DNA of 56,284 nt from Gammaproteobacteria bacterium (GCA_028818795.1 JAPPND010000183.1:13133-69416); one strand, 5' to 3'. Counted from the first letter of the stretch, positions 34,470-42,878 are shown. Program-made: numbers and translations. Notes: a model not told the origin generated them from the sequence alone.

Positions 34470-34640
34470 TGCGAGGCTCGCCAGCGCGACTACAAGATGA
34501 CGTCCGCAGCCTTCGCCAGCGCGGTGCCGGCGACAAGCCGTATCGCCAGTGATCCTGACCCCCTACCGGATCGACACAAGCCGTACCATAACGCAAACGT
34601 GGCGAGGGCACGACACCGCATTGCTCTCGATGGAGTTCAA

Positions 34641-37600
34641 ATGTTCGCCTTTCCCGCGCTAGCAGTTTGCTTCGCCGAGTTTCGCTCTTCTGCCCGTCGG
34701 GTTCGGACGTTCCTCTGCATCGCCGTAGCGACCGCCGGGATTCTCGGAACCCTCGTTCTCACGACAGAGGCAACGAGCCAGATGGCCCCCTTGGCGGGTG
34801 CCTATGCGCCGCGGTTCGTGCTCTCGGCCATGGGCAACTACTGGCTGTGGCTGTTCCTGCTGGCCGTCGTGTTCCTGGCCTTCGATGCGCGGCAACAGGA
34901 TGAACGCGCCCGTATCGCCGAGGCCCTCGATGTACGGCCGATCTCGAACCTAGCCCTGCTCGGGGGTCGCCTTGCTGGAACGGTGCTCGTGGCATGGCTG
35001 GCCTTCGTGGGCATCGCCGTCTTGATTCAGGCGGGTGGCAACATCAGCGGCATGGTGTTCGAGGCGTCCGGCAGCGAGACCGCTTCGGTGTGGTCGTCGC
35101 TGGCCGTCGCCGTGGAACCGGTGTCCCTCGTCACTTTGTTGACGATCGACGCATTGCCCGCGCTGACGTTCACAGCGGCGCTGGTGATGTTCCTGACCAG
35201 CGTACTCCGTGTCCGCGTGCCGACGATCCTCATCGCTTTAATGCTGATCGGAGTCCACGTCTACGCGGTTGCCAGCGTGCCCATGTTCCTGTTGCCGACC
35301 GTGTCGGTGGTCACGAGCTACGCCGATTTCGCCTCCGACATCGTGCCGAGCGTGCCCGACACAAGCGTCGTTCTCCAACGTGTGGCGCTCCTGCTGTTCG
35401 GAGCAGCGTTCTTGATCGGTGCGGCGGCGTTCTATCCCCGCGACGATGGCCGTTCTCGGCTGCGGCAAGGCATGGCGGCGGCGGTGCTAGGTGCCCTCGG
35501 CGCTGCCGCAGTCGCCGGTGCCGCCGCTCACGCCGCCAACGACCTCGCTGTCCGCGAACAATGGCTCGCCGCACAGGAGGCGGCAGAAGACCTGCAGTAC
35601 CCCGATCTTCGCCAGGTACGGGGCGAAGTGCGCATCGAGCCCGGCAGCGAACTGACCCTAGACCTCGAAATGCAGGTAGCCGCACCGACTGGAGAGACTC
35701 TGGGGCGTCTGCACTTCACCCTGAATCCCGCCCTCGACGTCAGCGCGGTCCAGGTTGCGGGTACGTCGGTAGATGCCACGAACGCCAACGGCATTCTAGG
35801 CATCGATCTGCCTGCGGCGCTTGAGCCAGACACCGAACTGACGGTGTCTTTGCAGGCTCGGGGCGTCCCGGATGGGCGCTTTTCGTATCTCGACAGTGCG
35901 GTGGACTGGCGGCTCTTGCGTGCATCCAACCGGCTCCTGCTGCTCGGAACCGATGCGTTGCTGTTCGACCGGCACTACGTAGCGCTGCCTCCCGGTGCCA
36001 TGTGGCTGCCAACTACCGGACCGAACCTTGCGGATCGCCCGCCGGACGAATTCACCGTGGATCTTTCCATCCACGTACCCGAGGCTTGGGTCGTTGCCGG
36101 ACCGGGCCGCCGGGAGAGGGTCGCGGCGGGTCACTTCCGCTTTAGCCCCAACGCCCCTGTCCCAGAGGTGGGAATCTTCGCGTCCCGTTTCGAGCGCCGC
36201 ACCGTCGAAACCGAGCACGTCACGCTCGAAATGCTAGCCGTGCCGCAACACGCCGGCCAACTCGATGGTTTCGCTGAGGTGATGGCGGGCGACTACGGCC
36301 TAGTCGCCCAGATCGGTGGCATGTTGAGATCTGCCTCCGAGCGTGGACTCCCGTACCCCTACGAAGTCTTCACTATGGTGGAGGTCCCCTCGCGGCTGCG
36401 CGGCTACGGCGGCGGACGGCAGATGGACACAGCCATGTTTCCGCCCGGATTGGCGTTGCTACCCGAATACGGGTTTCCGACTCGTTTTGAGCGCGTCTAC
36501 CGGGATCGGCGCTACAGCTTCGGCGGTGGTCCGGCACTGCCGACCGAAGCGGCGGATCGCAAGCGCGGCATGCTTAGGCGGCTGTTCGCACTCGAAGGTG
36601 CGGCCGAAGCGCCACACCACGCGGTCAGGAACGTCTTCCCCGCCGAGGCCCGCGGCCCCGGTGCCCTAGCGGTCGATGCCCTGTGTCTCATCCTTGCCGT
36701 GCGGACGATATGGCGGTTGTACGGCGCCGAGTCGAGGACCCTGTTCGCCGCGCATCGATTTGCGCGACCGGCCACCGATGACAATCCGCTTCGGCAGTTC
36801 GTCTGGGGTGGCGGACCGGAACGAATGCCGGTCGTTTCGAACGAACCCCACGTTTGGGAGACCGCGGAGCGCGTGGCGCTAACCGGCATCGCCGACTTGG
36901 AAGATGGCGGGCTCGCCATGGATGTATTGGCGTTGCGAGTGGGCCAGACGGCGAAAATCATTGTCGACCGGTACGGCTCGGAGCGGGTCGCGGATCTTCT
37001 CGTTGCACTTCGCCGACAGAACGCAGGCGCAGGTATCGTGGCGCAGGACCTATCGCGTGCAGGCGCGGAGGCTGGCATGGATCTGGACGGTTTGCTGGGC
37101 GATTGGCTCAACGCGACCGACATGCCGGCATTTAGCACATCGCCAGTCGAAGTCTTCAGGATTGGCGACGACGATGACGGAACGCCGCGCTACCAGGTCC
37201 TCGTCAAGGTGCGTAACGATCGACCCGTACCGGGCCTTGTGCGTTTTACCGCCGCGAGTCGGATTGCAGCTACCGGCGACGAGTTTTGGTCGACCTCGGA
37301 CTCTTTCCCCGTTCCGGGCGAATCGGCGATCGAGGTCGGTCTGACAACACCAGGTCCTCTGGAGGTGCTCTGGCTACGACCGTATCTGTCGCTGAACCGT
37401 GGCGACCAGCGGCTGCCGGTGCCGCAGGTGGACGAGACGGTGCTCATCGACCGGCAGCCTCTCGACGGGGCGCGGTCGAGCGTGTGGCACACGACCAGCC
37501 CGGGCATTGTCGTTGACGACCTTGACCACGGCTTTTCCGCGGGCTCAAGGACCGAGGTCATGCGCTTTGGCCAGACGCGGGAGCAAGAGTTCGCCCAGAC

Positions 37601-38036
37601 TGACGCAGGCCTACCGGTGTATCGCCGCGTACTTAGGCCGTGGTGGATGCGTCAAGCCTTGCCGACTGCCTGGGGACGCTATCGGCGAACGGTCGCGCGC
37701 ATCGCCTCAGGACGGGGAGACAATCGTGCTGTATTCGAGGCTGAACTCCCGGAGGGGGGCCGATGGCTCCTGCAGTACCATGTGCCAAGCCTGCGCGTGA
37801 CGGGTCTGTTCTCGCAGGCTTGGGGTCCGCAGGACGAGCTGGGCACATACCAACTCGAGGTCGTCGCCGGACAAACCAAGGAGATGGTTGATTTCGATGC
37901 CGCCGCAGCCGAGACCGGTTGGAACGAGGTCGACGTTTTCGATCTCCCCGCCGGTACCGTCACGGTCTGGGTTTCGAACAGCACGACGGGAGCAACGGTC
38001 ATTGCCGACGCGATCCGCTGGGACCGACGGCCCTGA
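34641..38036 (+). CDS. Large membrane protein: ABC-2-like helices, M1-peptidase-like domain, golvesin-like domain
   Basis: A protein of 1131 residues from ATG 34641 with GGAG at a good distance. The first 330 residues hold about seven hydrophobic helices, including Y-W-L-W-L-F-L-L-A-V-V-F-L-A-F and a final G-M-A-A-A-V-L-G-A-L-G-A-A, arranged as in ABC-2-type permeases. Residues about 350-800 resemble M1 aminopeptidase folds linked to such permeases (F-T-M-V-E-V-P-S-R-L-R-G-Y-G-G-G), but I find no H-E-x-x-H zinc motif, so it is probably not a peptidase. The last 130 residues have the golvesin/Xly pattern (G-T-Y-Q-L-E-V-V-A-G, G-W-N-E-V-D-V-F-D-L-P-A-G, V-I-A-D-A-I-R-W). No ABC ATPase gene adjoins it. 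It is divergent from the barrel gene. Confidence 0.75.
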   Translation: MFAFPALAVCFAEFRSSARRVRTFLCIAVATAGILGTLVLTTEATSQMAPLAGAYAPRFVLSAMGNYWLWLFLLAVVFLAFDARQQDERARIAEALDVRPISNLALLGGRLAGTVLVAWLAFVGIAVLIQAGGNISGMVFEASGSETASVWSSLAVAVEPVSLVTLLTIDALPALTFTAALVMFLTSVLRVRVPTILIALMLIGVHVYAVASVPMFLLPTVSVVTSYADFASDIVPSVPDTSVVLQRVALLLFGAAFLIGAAAFYPRDDGRSRLRQGMAAAVLGALGAAAVAGAAAHAANDLAVREQWLAAQEAAEDLQYPDLRQVRGEVRIEPGSELTLDLEMQVAAPTGETLGRLHFTLNPALDVSAVQVAGTSVDATNANGILGIDLPAALEPDTELTVSLQARGVPDGRFSYLDSAVDWRLLRASNRLLLLGTDALLFDRHYVALPPGAMWLPTTGPNLADRPPDEFTVDLSIHVPEAWVVAGPGRRERVAAGHFRFSPNAPVPEVGIFASRFERRTVETEHVTLEMLAVPQHAGQLDGFAEVMAGDYGLVAQIGGMLRSASERGLPYPYEVFTMVEVPSRLRGYGGGRQMDTAMFPPGLALLPEYGFPTRFERVYRDRRYSFGGGPALPTEAADRKRGMLRRLFALEGAAEAPHHAVRNVFPAEARGPGALAVDALCLILAVRTIWRLYGAESRTLFAAHRFARPATDDNPLRQFVWGGGPERMPVVSNEPHVWETAERVALTGIADLEDGGLAMDVLALRVGQTAKIIVDRYGSERVADLLVALRRQNAGAGIVAQDLSRAGAEAGMDLDGLLGDWLNATDMPAFSTSPVEVFRIGDDDDGTPRYQVLVKVRNDRPVPGLVRFTAASRIAATGDEFWSTSDSFPVPGESAIEVGLTTPGPLEVLWLRPYLSLNRGDQRLPVPQVDETVLIDRQPLDGARSSVWHTTSPGIVVDDLDHGFSAGSRTEVMRFGQTREQEFAQTDAGLPVYRRVLRPWWMRQALPTAWGRYRRTVARIASGRGDNRAVFEAELPEGGRWLLQYHVPSLRVTGLFSQAWGPQDELGTYQLEVVAGQTKEMVDFDAAAAETGWNEVDVFDLPAGTVTVWVSNSTTGATVIADAIRWDRRP

Positions 38037-38041
38037 AAATA

Positions 38042-38149
38042 ATTGCGCAATACTTATTGCGCAATTTACGGCCGATATTGGTGACGTCATGCAACGATGT
38101 TGTTGCGGGGTCGCTTTGATCGTGCAATGATCGCGCAAAATCGCGCAAC
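38042..38149. promoter_or_regulatory. Cluster of TTGCGCAA-type sites in front of the Fic-like gene
   Basis: An 11-bp perfect inverted repeat (ATTGCGCAATA at 38042-38052 and its complement at 38055-38065, two bases apart) in which each arm is itself a palindrome. Further on, TCGTGCAA (38121-38128), TCGCGCAA (38132-38139) and TCGCGCAA (38142-38149) repeat about one helical turn apart, just before ATG 38162. The Fic-like protein has a winged-helix N-terminus, so autoregulation through these sites is likely (inference). Confidence 0.65.
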
Positions 38150-38161
38150 CGTCCTGAATCG

Positions 38162-39562
38162 ATGCTCGAGAACGAGTTTAGGGAGATCGAAGCCGTTGTC
38201 GGTCGGCATCCGAACGGCGTTGGCGTGCAGGGCATTGCCCTTGCAGTGGATGCCGAGTTGCCACGGCGCACCCTCCAATACCGACTAAGGCGACTGGTCG
38301 ACATCGGTCGGCTCGTCAAGGAAGGACAAGGGCCGAGCACGTCATATCGGCTACCCCGCAGCCGAGATGTCGGCGTCCCCGTGACTGAGGCATCGCCGAC
38401 GGCACATATAGGGGTCGAGGCCGTCCCGGACGACCTCCAGCGTCTACGCAATGAGCTACGGCAGCGATACCTGTCGCGGCCCGCCAATCAGCGCGCGCCG
38501 GTTGGCTACCGGCGGGAGTTCTTGGACAACTACGTTCCGAACGTCAGCGCCTACGTTTCGGCCGAAGAGCGGACGAGGCTTCGTGGCATGGGACAGTTGG
38601 CCCAGACATCGGAACCTGCGGGAACTCATGCCCGACGGATCCTCGACCGGATGCTGATCGATCTCTCTTGGAATTCGAGCCGGCTGGAAGGCAACACCTA
38701 TTCCTTGCTCGACACGAAACGCCTGATCGAACTGGGCGACCCGGCAAATGGTCAGGACATCCGCGAGACGCAGATGATCCTCAACCACAAGCACGCGATC
38801 GAGTTCCTCGTCGAGAGCGTGGACGACGTGCGGTTCGACCGTCGCTCGATCCTCAATCTGCACGCCATATTGGCGGAGAATCTACTGCCGGACCCTGCGG
38901 CCCCAGGCCGATTGAGGAGTATGCCGGTCGGCATTGGCGCGTCCGCCTATCGCCCTCCGGGAGTTCCGGCACAGGTTGAAGAGTGCTTCGACCACGTCTT
39001 GGCGACGGCGCAGGCGATTGACGACCCGTTCGAGCAAGCGCTGTTCTGCTTGGTGCAGATTCCTTATCTCCAGGCCTTCGACGACGTCAACAAGCGGGTC
39101 TCGCGCCTCGCGGCGAACATACCGTTCATCAAGAGCAACTTCTCGCCGCTCTCGTTCAACGACGTGCCAAGGAACTACTACTCGGACGCGGTCCTGTTGG
39201 TGTACGAGCAGAACGACATGCTCTTGTTGAAGAACCTATTCCTCTGGGCCTACGAACGCTCTGCGGGCCGGTACGGCGCGATTAGACAATCGGTCGGCGA
39301 ACCGGACCCGTTCAGGCTTCGACACCGCGAGGCGTTGCGCGAACTCGTTGGCGAAGTGGTCCGCAACCGCTTGGACGTGGAATCGGCAGCCACCCGCGTT
39401 GCGGCTTGGGTTGCGGCAAACATCGAAGCCGGCGAGCGCGACCGCTTCCGCGAGATCGCCGAGACGGAACTCCTCGGCCTCCACGAAGGCAACTATGCCC
39501 GGTACCGGGTGTCGGCCGGTGAATTCGATGCTTGGCTGAAGGTTTGGGACGGGCGCAGGTAG
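38162..39562 (+). CDS. Fic-like protein with N-terminal winged helix and altered catalytic motif
   Basis: A 466-residue protein. Residues about 10-62 form a winged helix (L-P-R-R-T-L-Q-Y-R-L-R-R-L-V-D-I-G-R-L). Near residue 175, S-S-R-L-E-G-N-T matches the inhibitory S/T-x-x-x-E-G/N helix of Fic proteins. The Fic core motif, normally H-P-F-x-D-G-N-G-R, reads Q-A-F-D-D-V-N-K-R-V-S-R-L-A-A-N: the catalytic His is Gln and G-N-G-R is V-N-K-R. Standard AMP transfer is therefore unlikely, although the Asn, Arg and the inhibitory helix are kept. It stands alone after a cluster of palindromic sites and may be mainly a regulator or have another nucleotide-linked activity. Confidence 0.82.
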   Translation: MLENEFREIEAVVGRHPNGVGVQGIALAVDAELPRRTLQYRLRRLVDIGRLVKEGQGPSTSYRLPRSRDVGVPVTEASPTAHIGVEAVPDDLQRLRNELRQRYLSRPANQRAPVGYRREFLDNYVPNVSAYVSAEERTRLRGMGQLAQTSEPAGTHARRILDRMLIDLSWNSSRLEGNTYSLLDTKRLIELGDPANGQDIRETQMILNHKHAIEFLVESVDDVRFDRRSILNLHAILAENLLPDPAAPGRLRSMPVGIGASAYRPPGVPAQVEECFDHVLATAQAIDDPFEQALFCLVQIPYLQAFDDVNKRVSRLAANIPFIKSNFSPLSFNDVPRNYYSDAVLLVYEQNDMLLLKNLFLWAYERSAGRYGAIRQSVGEPDPFRLRHREALRELVGEVVRNRLDVESAATRVAAWVAANIEAGERDRFREIAETELLGLHEGNYARYRVSAGEFDAWLKVWDGRR

Positions 39563-39617
39563 AGCCGATTGGGTCACAGTACGTTGTACGGCAGGACGAT
39601 GCTCGCCAAGGCATCAG

Positions 39618-40070
39618 CTATTCCAGACTATGCGGGAACTCCGAATCAAAGATGTGCCTACCGCCCGTTTCCCACTCGGCCTTGGGCAATTCGTAATACG
39701 CCTCGAGTTCGTTCTCGTCCGGATCGCAGAAGTAGACCCCGAGCGACAGCCCGTGGTCGCCGATGCGTACGACCTCGATGTCGTTGTCTTTCAGCCGTTG
39801 ATGGAGAGCCTTGAGGTCGTCCCAGGATTTCATCTGCCAGGCCATGTGGACGAGCCGTTGGCCCTTCTCCTCGGCGTCGGGCTCATCGTCATCGAGCGGT
39901 ACGACCAGAAGTTCGTGGGATAACGCGGTGTTCGCGGACATGAAGACCGCGTGTCCGTCGAACTTCGCGGTCACGGTGAGACCCAGGATGCGGGTGTAGA
40001 AGTCCTCTGCGCGTTCCAGATCCCGGACTTTGACGACCAGGTGTCCTAGCTGTTTCGGGGCCAATCCCAT
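39618..40070 (-). CDS. VOC (glyoxalase/extradiol dioxygenase) superfamily protein
   Basis: A 150-residue protein with two beta-alpha-beta-beta-beta units: L-G-H-L-V-V-K-V-R-D-L-E-R-A-E-D-F-Y with L-G-L-T-V at the start, H-M-A-W-Q-M in the middle and Y-F-C-D-P-D-E-N-E-L-E-A-Y at the end. The candidate metal ligands are His in L-G-H-L-V, His in V-H-M-A-W and Glu in E-L-E-A-Y, fitting glyoxalase I or an extradiol ring-cleaving dioxygenase. It lies 25 bases downstream of the Rieske oxygenase gene on the same strand, which favours a ring-cleavage role after ring hydroxylation (inference). Confidence 0.85.
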   Translation of the reverse strand: MGLAPKQLGHLVVKVRDLERAEDFYTRILGLTVTAKFDGHAVFMSANTALSHELLVVPLDDDEPDAEEKGQRLVHMAWQMKSWDDLKALHQRLKDNDIEVVRIGDHGLSLGVYFCDPDENELEAYYELPKAEWETGGRHIFDSEFPHSLE

Positions 40071-40095
40071 GTTGATTCTCGTTGGGCCGGTGCGT

Positions 40096-41286
40096 CTAGC
40101 TCGGCATCGCTTCCAGTAGCGGCCTGCCCAATCCGCGTCGGTGGGCGTTGTGGTAGTGCAAGAGCGCCGGCTCGTTGCGTCCGAACAAGATGTGGCTCTG
40201 AATGCCGGCGTCTGCGCAGCGCTGAGTGGACTCGGCCATCCGGTAGTCCTCGTTCATGATGACGTGGTTGAAGTCGTCGAAGCGGTTCTCGTACGAACGT
40301 TCCGGGTGCGCCGGATCCGCGAAGTACGACTTCATCTCCGGCAGAACGTAGTAGGCGTGCGCCGTCGTACTCTTGGCCGGATCGTCGGCGTCGGGGAAGA
40401 TCCGCAGCACGTCCACGGCGTAGGGGTCGACGAGGAAGATCGTGTTCGGATAGATGAAGTAGACCGACAACGTCATCAGCCGGAACGGCCATTCGTTGAC
40501 ATCGGGTACCGCCTTCGCGATCTCCGGGAAGCGGTTGAAGGCGAACACCATGCGGTAGTTCGGGCCGAATGTGTCGTGGGTCTGCAGGTTGCCCCGGATG
40601 TCCTTGGACAAGCTCTCCCGGTGCAGGACGTCGAAATGGTAGTTCTCGCCGAAGGTGTCGATGGCGAGCTTCCAGTTGATCTTGGCGTGCAGCACCTGGG
40701 ACGCCGCATAGCTCGGTGCGTCTAGATTCCAGTGGGCCATGTCGTCTTGGAGGCCGCCCAGGCACTTGTCGACGTCGATCTCGCCGCCCGGCGTCGGCTT
40801 CACCCACAGCATGTTGTGGCGTTCGACCGCGGGCAACTCGATCAGACCGTACTGGCTCTTGTCGATCTCGCCGAACCGGTCGGCCTTGTTGATGGCGATC
40901 AGGTCACCGCTCGACGAGTAGGTCCAGGCGTGGAACGGGCAACTGAACCGCACCCGGTTGCCCCGGCCGTCGGGAACGACCTGGGTGCCGCGGTGCCGGC
41001 AGGTATTGGCGAAGGCGCGGAAGCGGCTCTCGCCGTCCCGGGTCATCAGGATCGGCAGGCCGGTTTCGCTGTCCGCCCAGTAGCTGCCGTTTTCCGGTAG
41101 GTCGGCGGAAAGTCCCATGAAGAGCGGCGTCTGGCGGAAGAAGATGTTCCGCTCCTCGGCCAGGAGTTCCGGCGACGTGTAGTCAGACAGGGGGCTCCTG
41201 ACGATGCCTTCGCCCTGAACGGGACCGCCGTTCTCGAACCCGTCCTTGAGGATGCCGATCAGCCGTTGTCGTTCGTCGTTGCGCAT
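40096..41286 (-). CDS. Rieske-type ring-hydroxylating oxygenase, alpha subunit
   Basis: A 396-residue protein. The Rieske [2Fe-2S] ligands are Cys96 and His98 in C-R-H-R-G and Cys116 and His119 in C-P-F-H-A-W-T-Y, separated by 17 residues as usual. The mononuclear iron site is E-N-Y-H-F-D-V-L-H with His217 and His222, and the third acid is probably in the later N-E-D-Y-R-M-A-E stretch. These enzymes add oxygen to aromatic or quaternary-amine substrates using a separate reductase, which is not seen here. The VOC gene follows directly. Confidence 0.9.
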   Translation of the reverse strand: MRNDERQRLIGILKDGFENGGPVQGEGIVRSPLSDYTSPELLAEERNIFFRQTPLFMGLSADLPENGSYWADSETGLPILMTRDGESRFRAFANTCRHRGTQVVPDGRGNRVRFSCPFHAWTYSSSGDLIAINKADRFGEIDKSQYGLIELPAVERHNMLWVKPTPGGEIDVDKCLGGLQDDMAHWNLDAPSYAASQVLHAKINWKLAIDTFGENYHFDVLHRESLSKDIRGNLQTHDTFGPNYRMVFAFNRFPEIAKAVPDVNEWPFRLMTLSVYFIYPNTIFLVDPYAVDVLRIFPDADDPAKSTTAHAYYVLPEMKSYFADPAHPERSYENRFDDFNHVIMNEDYRMAESTQRCADAGIQSHILFGRNEPALLHYHNAHRRGLGRPLLEAMPS

Positions 41287-41335
41287 AGGATTACTCTAAC
41301 CGAAAGAAGCGGTCGCAATGGCGGGGTATCTTGCG

Positions 41336-41812
41336 TTACGCGAGAGCCGGCGCTTGGTGCCACCGACCTGCGGTGTCCTCGACGAACCGGACCTGGCTCT
41401 CGTCGTTGCCCCCGGCTAGTGTCAACAAAGCCAGCGACTCGAGAGTCTTCCTGATCGCCGTGCGACTAGAAGGCTGCGCGTGGTTCTTGTAGAGCAACCG
41501 CAGGAGCCGTTCCGCAGTACCGTCGATCTGGACTTCACCCTTCTCCCATCGCGCGACAGTCTGCCCGCTCTTGTCGAGGAGATCGCCCAACCCGCGTTGC
41601 GACAGATCCAATTCGTGCCTAATGAACCGGACTTCTGCACCGGTCAGTGGTCTCTTCTGCTCAATCAGATGCATGCCGATCGCTCGATGCAGTCCATCGA
41701 TGTCATGAACCCTGATTGAGTCGCCGTACTTGGTATCGGCGCGTTCGAATCCATTGACCAAGTACACGTGGTCTAGCCCGCATTGCCGATAGTGATACGG
41801 TTGGTTCTCCAT
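41336..41812 (-). CDS. HTH-type antitoxin/regulator partner of DUF4258
   Basis: A 158-residue protein with the conserved opening Y-H-Y-R-Q-C-G-L-D-H-V-Y-L-V-N-G-F, the linker V-H-D-I-D-G-L-H-R-A-I-G and an XRE-type helix-turn-helix R-H-E-L-D-L-S-Q-R-G-L-G-D-L-L-D, then Q-T-V-A-R-W-E-K-G. This is the standard partner of DUF4258 proteins. It lacks the CxxC zinc ribbon of MqsA itself. Start ATG 41812 is given, and a GTG 18 bases upstream with AGGA before it is possible. It lies 36 bases after the DUF4258 gene and should bind the palindromes at 42147-42204. Confidence 0.8.
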   Translation of the reverse strand: MENQPYHYRQCGLDHVYLVNGFERADTKYGDSIRVHDIDGLHRAIGMHLIEQKRPLTGAEVRFIRHELDLSQRGLGDLLDKSGQTVARWEKGEVQIDGTAERLLRLLYKNHAQPSSRTAIRKTLESLALLTLAGGNDESQVRFVEDTAGRWHQAPALA

Positions 41813-41848
41813 CTCTAATTGCCCGCCCACTGGAGGTTCCTTGACTCT

Positions 41849-42130
41849 CTAGTATGCCGTGATGACGATTAGCTGAGATTCGCTTAGCGCCACGACCACA
41901 TGCACTAATCGCCCAGAGCAGTGCTTACTCAAGGCCATCTTCCAATCGCCGCCATCCAGTTCCAACTCGCCAAGGAGGTTGCCTTCGCGCACCACCCGCA
42001 ACGCTTGCGCGTCAACGATGTCTCGTTCATCCATCCGCTCCTGCGCATGGCTTGTCCAATGTATGTTGAAGGTGTCTTGCGCAAGCTCACGGACGCGTTC
42101 CAGGACCGCCCCGTACACTGCATCGCTCAT
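41849..42130 (-). CDS. DUF4258 protein, putative toxin
   Basis: A 93-residue protein with the DUF4258 signature W-T-S-H-A-Q-E-R-M-D-E-R-D-I and a final Q-L-I-V-I-T-A-Y, similar in layout to RelE/MqsR-like small RNases. The conserved H-A-x-x-R-M-x-x-R likely contributes to RNA binding. It is the first gene of the pair with the HTH protein at 41336. Toxicity is inferred from context only. Confidence 0.78.
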   Translation of the reverse strand: MSDAVYGAVLERVRELAQDTFNIHWTSHAQERMDERDIVDAQALRVVREGNLLGELELDGGDWKMALSKHCSGRLVHVVVALSESQLIVITAY

Positions 42131-42146
42131 GCCTGGCGATCCTTGA

Positions 42147-42204
42147 GGCGTGCCTCACGCCACTACGGGACCTATCATTGTGATAGACAGCGTTTGCTGT
42201 CAAG
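42147..42204 (-). promoter_or_regulatory. Promoter with three palindromes before the DUF4258/HTH pair
   Basis: Read on the minus strand, TTGACA (42204-42199) is a perfect -35 box, with a weak -10 near 42179-42174 (AATGAT). Overlapping it are GACAGC-GTTT-GCTGTC (42186-42201) and CTATCA-TTG-TGATAG (42172-42186), and closer to the gene is GGCGTG-CCT-CACGCC (42147-42161). The arrangement suggests operators for the HTH protein. Confidence 0.5.
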
Positions 42205-42266
42205 AGATCCTCCGTCATTGCGGCGTTGCGCCGCTTGCGACATCGTCGCGCCAACGGGACCTCGCT

Positions 42267-42515
42267 CTAACCTCTTCCTTCGCGAATCTCACCGAAGGTG
42301 CGAGCTTGACGTCGGAGCCGTTCTTCGCGCTCGTCCTGTTGGGCTTGGAACTCCCTTAGTGCTACGTCTTTAGCTCGATCCAGACTCTCGCCCAAGTCCT
42401 GAAGCGAGCGCTTGCGTCCCCGATTCTCCCAAGCGTCGACGCCAATGGCGGCAAGGAAGATCACGATGGGCACGAAGATGATGCCTATTGCCCAGCGAAT
42501 CAGTGTTTCCATCAT
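42267..42515 (-). CDS. Small membrane-anchored hypothetical protein
   Basis: An 82-residue frame from ATG 42515 (M-M-E-T-L-I-R-W-A-I-G). One hydrophobic helix at about residues 5-26 (I-I-F-V-P-I-V-I-F-L-A-A-I-G-V) is followed by a highly charged, probably helical tail (L-D-R-A-K-D-V-A-L-R-E-F-Q-A-Q-Q-D-E-R-E). This looks like an inner-membrane anchor with a cytoplasmic coil. I recognise no family, and the ribosome binding site is weak. A longer start at 42584 exists but adds no recognisable sequence. Confidence 0.45.
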   Translation of the reverse strand: MMETLIRWAIGIIFVPIVIFLAAIGVDAWENRGRKRSLQDLGESLDRAKDVALREFQAQQDEREERLRRQARTFGEIREGRG

Positions 42516-42637
42516 CGTGGTACGTTCCCACTCACGTCGATCTGACCACCATGCGTTAGCGCGTTGAGTTGTCAACCCGACCATGCCCGATGCGCCGGAT
42601 ATTACGCGAGGCGACCATCCATGCCACGCGAATGAGC

Positions 42638-42665
42638 TTGCCCGGACTGCCGCGTAAGCTATGCT
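42638..42665 (+). promoter_or_regulatory. Promoter that may give a leaderless transcript
   Basis: TTGCCC (42638-42643) and TATGCT (42660-42665) are 16 bases apart. Transcription would begin close to 42672, which is the A of the ATG of the small gene, so the mRNA may have almost no leader. No ribosome binding site is visible in front of that ATG, consistent with this. Confidence 0.4.
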
Positions 42666-42671
42666 GTGTGC

Positions 42672-42878
42672 ATGCGCAAGGACATCGTCGAGAGCTACGG
42701 GAGGCTAGAGGATCTTGATCGGTCGTTCGACATCGAGTTCTGGCAAGCCCAGCCGCCGAAGGCGCGATTCGACGCGACTTGGGACATGATCGTCCATTAC
42801 GCGAAGGTCAAAGGGATCGATGTTCGTCAACTCCGACTTGACCGATCTGTTGAGTCGTTTCAACGCCAGAGACGTTAG
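42672..42878 (+). CDS. Small partner protein of a nucleotidyltransferase
   Basis: A 68-residue protein (M-R-K-D-I-V-E-S-Y-G-R-L-E-D-L-D-R-S-F-D) with R-F-D-A-T-W-D-M-I-V and L-R-L-D-R-S-V-E, a pattern seen in small proteins encoded directly before DUF6036-like nucleotidyltransferases. The end overlaps the nucleotidyltransferase start by 59 bases, so the genes are translated from one message. By analogy with known pairs it may be the antitoxin or a targeting subunit (inference). The catalytic residues are not apparent. Confidence 0.7.
   Translation: MRKDIVESYGRLEDLDRSFDIEFWQAQPPKARFDATWDMIVHYAKVKGIDVRQLRLDRSVESFQRQRR

Noticed and set aside
38042-38065. Transcription terminator of the preceding large gene
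   Set aside because: The repeat is AT-rich at its ends with only four G/C pairs per arm and no T-run, and related sites recur closer to the Fic-like gene, which fits an operator better.
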